In this document: positions 42,420 to 44,789 of the stretch, piece after piece | How positions within the stretch are numbered: the stretch's first letter is position 1 | Layout of the letters: the number at the start of each line of letters is the position of its first letter | Origin: Bryobacteraceae bacterium | Lineage (GTDB): Bacteria > Acidobacteriota > Terriglobia > Bryobacterales > Bryobacteraceae | DNA: 44,789 bases | Assembly (NCBI GenBank): GCA_025928545.1 | Contig: JAICJH010000055.1 | Coordinates: 1-44,789 of the forward strand | Reading direction: 5' to 3' | Program-made: the position numbers and the translations under genes | Notes under the pieces: model-generated | Told to the model about the DNA's origin: nothing | Databases searched by the model: none | Seen by the model: only the letters and a program-made list of their open reading frames with translations

Positions 42420-42470
42420 TGTAACCGCTTGCACCCAGTTATCTTACGGTTCGGTTTGGAGGAATGTCAA
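42420..42470 (-). promoter_or_regulatory. Promoter and LacI-type operator of the symporter gene
   Basis: On the minus strand TTGACA (42465-42470), 18 bp, TAAGAT (42441-42446), then operator TGCAAGCGGTTACA (42420-42433) starting 7 bp after the -10. This is the best -35 of the set and is a classical repressor-over-start arrangement. Confidence 0.75.
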
Positions 42471-42514
42471 GGAATGCAATCCCGAATTCCGAAATTCCTG
42501 TCAGATGTCCCGGG

Positions 42515-44017
42515 TCAGCCGCCGCTCTTCATGAGAAACGCGGCCTCGTTCCAGCGCAGTTCATTGCGAAACGCGCGGAGTCTGGTGTCGGCGTCGATGC
42601 AGAGGAACTCCACGCCGGCCATGTGTGCAAAGTCCTCCATGTGCTCCGAAGTCAGCGACTGGCTGAAGCCGGTATGGTGCGCACCACCCGCATAAATCCA
42701 CGCCGCGGCGGCCACCTGAAGATTCGGCTTCGGTACCCAGAGCGCCCTCGCGACCGGCAGCTTTGGCAGAGCCCGCTTCGGCTTCACCACATCAATTTCA
42801 TTCAGAATCATCCGGAACCGATTGCCCATCTGCACGACCGAGGCAACGATTGCCGGACCCGCCGGAACTGTGAACACGAGCCGCACTGGATCGGATTTCC
42901 CGCCGATCGATAACGGATGAATCTCAGCGGCCGGTTTGTCCGCAGCAATCGAAGGACAAATTTCCAGCATGTGCGCGCCCAGGACCTGATCGGGGTCGGC
43001 GAAATGGTAGGTGTAGTCCTCCATAAAGCTGGTGCCGCCCGACATTCCCTGGCTCATGACTTTCATCGTGCGCACCAGGGCAGCGGTCTTCCAGTCGCCC
43101 TCCCCGCCAAAACCGTAACCATCGGCCATCAGACGCTGCACCGCGATACCCGGCAGTTGGTTCAACCCGGTAAGATCCTGAAACGTATCGGTAAATGCAC
43201 CGAATCCGCCGTCTTCCAGAAATGCCCGCAGTCCCAATTCAATCCGCGCCGCATCCCGCATGGACTCATGGCGGGCACCACCGCGCCGCAACGGCGCGCT
43301 CACGGCGTAGCTCGCTTCGTATACCTCCGTCAGCCTGTCCGTCTCCGCGTCTGAAATCTGTTGCATCGCATCAACAAGGCTGCCGACGCCGAAGCCGTTT
43401 ACCGAATAGCCGAACCGCAGCTGAGCTTCAACTTTGTCACCCTCAGTGACCGCGACCTCACGCATGTTGTCGCCAAAACGCGCCACTTTGAGTTGCTTCG
43501 ACTCGTGCCACCCGGCTGCCGCCCGCGCCCATGCCCCCAGCCGCTGATGCACGTCCGGCGCGCCCCAGTGACCGACCACAACCTTTCTGTTTATCCCGAG
43601 CCGTGACACAACAAAACCGAACTCGCGGTCGCCGTGGGCGGACTGGTTCAGATTCATGAAGTCCATGTCGATCGAATCCCACGGCAGTTCGGCATTGAAC
43701 TGTGTGTGCAGGTGAACCAGTGGTTTCGAGAGAGCGCGCAGTCCGCCCATCCACATTTTTGCCGGCGAGAACGTATGCATCCATGCGATGATTCCGATGC
43801 AGTTTTTCGATGCGCTCGCCTCGGTGCAAAGCTGGAGGATCGCATCGGGGGTCGTGAGAACAGGCTTCGCGACAATTCGGACCGGAATCTCCGGGCTCTT
43901 CGAAAGGGCCAGCGCTATTTCATTTGAATGCGACAGCACCTCCTTCAGAGTCTTATCTCCGTAAAGGTGCTGGCTTCCGGTTACAAACCACACTTCCAGT
44001 GCGTTTAGATCGTACAT
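42515..44017 (-). CDS. araA: L-arabinose isomerase
   Basis: 500 residues, the usual length. It isomerises L-arabinose to L-ribulose, the first intracellular step. The metal ligands of the E. coli enzyme have counterparts Glu306 (GYGFGGEGDWK), Glu333 (SFMEDYTYHF), His349 (LGAHMLEIC) and His447/448 (AGGAHHTGFS). N-terminal EVWFVTGSQHLYG and IAWMHTFSPAKMWMGGL are classic AraA. A purine-rich GAGGAA lies 13 nt or so before the ATG, somewhat far. Separated from the upstream operator at 44096-44109 by about 80 bp; 42471-42514 separates it from the symporter promoter, so the two genes appear to be separate transcripts. Confidence 0.97.
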   Translation of the reverse strand: MYDLNALEVWFVTGSQHLYGDKTLKEVLSHSNEIALALSKSPEIPVRIVAKPVLTTPDAILQLCTEASASKNCIGIIAWMHTFSPAKMWMGGLRALSKPLVHLHTQFNAELPWDSIDMDFMNLNQSAHGDREFGFVVSRLGINRKVVVGHWGAPDVHQRLGAWARAAAGWHESKQLKVARFGDNMREVAVTEGDKVEAQLRFGYSVNGFGVGSLVDAMQQISDAETDRLTEVYEASYAVSAPLRRGGARHESMRDAARIELGLRAFLEDGGFGAFTDTFQDLTGLNQLPGIAVQRLMADGYGFGGEGDWKTAALVRTMKVMSQGMSGGTSFMEDYTYHFADPDQVLGAHMLEICPSIAADKPAAEIHPLSIGGKSDPVRLVFTVPAGPAIVASVVQMGNRFRMILNEIDVVKPKRALPKLPVARALWVPKPNLQVAAAAWIYAGGAHHTGFSQSLTSEHMEDFAHMAGVEFLCIDADTRLRAFRNELRWNEAAFLMKSGG

Positions 44018-44095
44018 AATCGAGTTAAATTCCTCTTCCGGCCTGAGATCTGCGGGCAGCCCCCCGAGGCGCCACTGCTATATTCGCATACGGAC

Positions 44096-44109
44096 TGCAA
44101 GCGCTTGCA
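44096..44109. promoter_or_regulatory. Perfect LacI-type operator between araA and the GH54 gene
   Basis: TGCAAGCGCTTGCA is a full 14-bp palindrome and matches the consensus of the other three sites. For araA a minus-strand TATAGC (44077-44082) would put the operator over the -35 region; no clear promoter for the plus-strand gene touches it. One site may serve both directions. Confidence 0.7.
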
Positions 44110-44181
44110 CCCAGCGCGCTCCTCAGTTATCCCTTGTGATACGCTATAGCCGTTTCAGCCTGTGTTGCCATTTACCCCGCC

Positions 44182-44217
44182 GGTGGCCGCATGAACCCAT
44201 GGGTGGCGGCATAAACC
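44182..44217 (+). repeat. Tandem 16-bp direct repeat upstream of the GH54 gene
   Basis: GGTGGCCGCATGAACC (44182-44197) and GGTGGCGGCATAAACC (44202-44217) differ at two positions and are 20 bp apart, about two helical turns. They end 36 bp before the GH54 ATG. Possible paired activator site or part of the core promoter. Confidence 0.45.
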
Positions 44218-44253
44218 AGTAGATAAGAAACCAGGAAATAATCCAGGATTCAC

Positions 44254-44789
44254 ATGAAAACGAAAATCAATTTTCTGTTACCGCTTGCAGCAGTGCTCAC
44301 ACTGATTGGCGCCGCACTGACCATGGCTCAGCAGTCCGGGGCAGGCCGCTCTCCAGTCAGGCCGAAAGGCCCGTGCGACATCTATTCCGCAGCGGGGGAC
44401 CCCTGTGTCGCCGCCCATAGTACGACGCGAGCGCTCTACGCCGCCTACAACGGCCCGCTCTACCAGGTGCTGCGTCAATCGGACGGCAAGACCCTGGATA
44501 TCGGCGTCGTGCAGCCAGTGGCGTCGCCCGCTCCCGATGCGGGCGGATACGCCAATGCATCGGCGCAGGATGCGTTCTGCGCCAACACCTACTGCTGGAT
44601 AACCACTATCTACGACCAGTCCGGCAAGCATAACGACCTTACCCAGGCGCCACGCGGCGGCTTCAGCGGCCCCGCCATGGGTGGGTTCAACAACGTCCCG
44701 GTCGCCGACATGGCGCCCATCACGATCATGGGCCACAAAGCCTACGGCGTCTTCATCGAGCCGGGCATGGGGCTCCGCCAGAACGATGC
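44254..44789 (+). CDS. Exported alpha-L-arabinofuranosidase, GH54 (partial)
   Basis: 178 complete codons, running off the window. ATG at 44254 with AGGA 5 nt upstream. A Sec signal (FLLPLAAVLTLIGAALTMAQ) is followed by the AbfB catalytic-domain start: GPCDIYSAAGDPCVAAHSTT, RALYAAYNGPLYQVLRQSDG, AQDAFCANTYCWITTIYDQS, GKHNDLTQAP and GHKAYGVFIEPGMGLRQND. GH54 enzymes cleave alpha-1,2-, 1,3- and 1,5-linked arabinofuranose; many carry a C-terminal CBM42. The catalytic Glu and Asp of the family lie further downstream than the visible part. GH54 is best known from fungi, so a bacterial copy within an ara cluster is notable. Confidence 0.93.
   Translation, partial: MKTKINFLLPLAAVLTLIGAALTMAQQSGAGRSPVRPKGPCDIYSAAGDPCVAAHSTTRALYAAYNGPLYQVLRQSDGKTLDIGVVQPVASPAPDAGGYANASAQDAFCANTYCWITTIYDQSGKHNDLTQAPRGGFSGPAMGGFNNVPVADMAPITIMGHKAYGVFIEPGMGLRQND

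Overview
The window looks like a chromosomal segment of an Acidobacteriota member of the Solibacter/Bryobacter type. The evidence is lineage-flavoured gene families: a TIGR03435 'soil-associated' secreted protein, a C-terminal TIGR03437 (Solibacter C-terminal) domain on a sialidase-like protein, an Oar-like TonB-dependent receptor with an N-terminal carboxypeptidase-type regulatory domain, a CRTAC1/UnbV beta-propeller protein, a PadR-linked ABC exporter, and many Tat- or Sec-exported proteins. Base composition is GC-rich with strong third-position bias, which produces long false antisense ORFs. No tRNA, rRNA, CRISPR array, intact insertion sequence or prophage was recognised.

Layout. 1-8026: cell-envelope genes (Oar-like receptor and CRTAC1 protein on the minus strand, a TPR protein on the plus strand). 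8027-10140: a small decayed accessory patch with a broken MazF-type toxin behind an intact DUF104-type antitoxin, a scrap of RHS/YD-repeat coding sequence fused in frame to a secreted protein, and a DUF4279 protein. 10159-13551: two secreted proteins and recA. 13650-17959: a tightly coupled operon (TIGR03435 protein, PadR regulator, orphan permease-prefix protein, ABC ATPase, ABC permease) preceded by a strong inverted repeat and followed by a terminator. 17981-24973: an orphan PAS histidine kinase, a sialidase-like protein, a sugar isomerase/epimerase, and an mtaB-HEAT-lectin gene string. 25046-31230: a heme/siroheme operon (ccsA/hemX-like, hemA, hemC, fused cobA-hemD) running by 4-nt overlaps into a lipoprotein and a geranylgeranyl-reductase-type flavoprotein. 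31325-34804: two secreted proteins of unknown function, one carrying perfect octapeptide repeats, then a relic of an ECF sigma gene joined to the tail of a TPR-type gene.

35040-44789 is a coherent L-arabinan/L-arabinose utilisation cluster: exported GH51 arabinofuranosidase, araD, araB, exported aldose 1-epimerase, a small membrane protein plus a sodium:solute symporter, araA, and a GH54 arabinofuranosidase cut by the window end. Together they release arabinose outside, equilibrate anomers, import it, and convert it to D-xylulose 5-phosphate. Four near-identical 14-bp operators (consensus TGYAAGCGNTTRCA, LacI/GalR style) lie in this cluster; at three of them a recognisable sigma-70-type promoter places the operator at about +1. 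The cognate repressor is not in the window.

A dispersed intergenic repeat with a roughly 10-11 bp internal period (core ACGCCGAT) occurs four times, always in the same orientation just ahead of plus-strand genes; two copies bracket the PadR/ABC operon.
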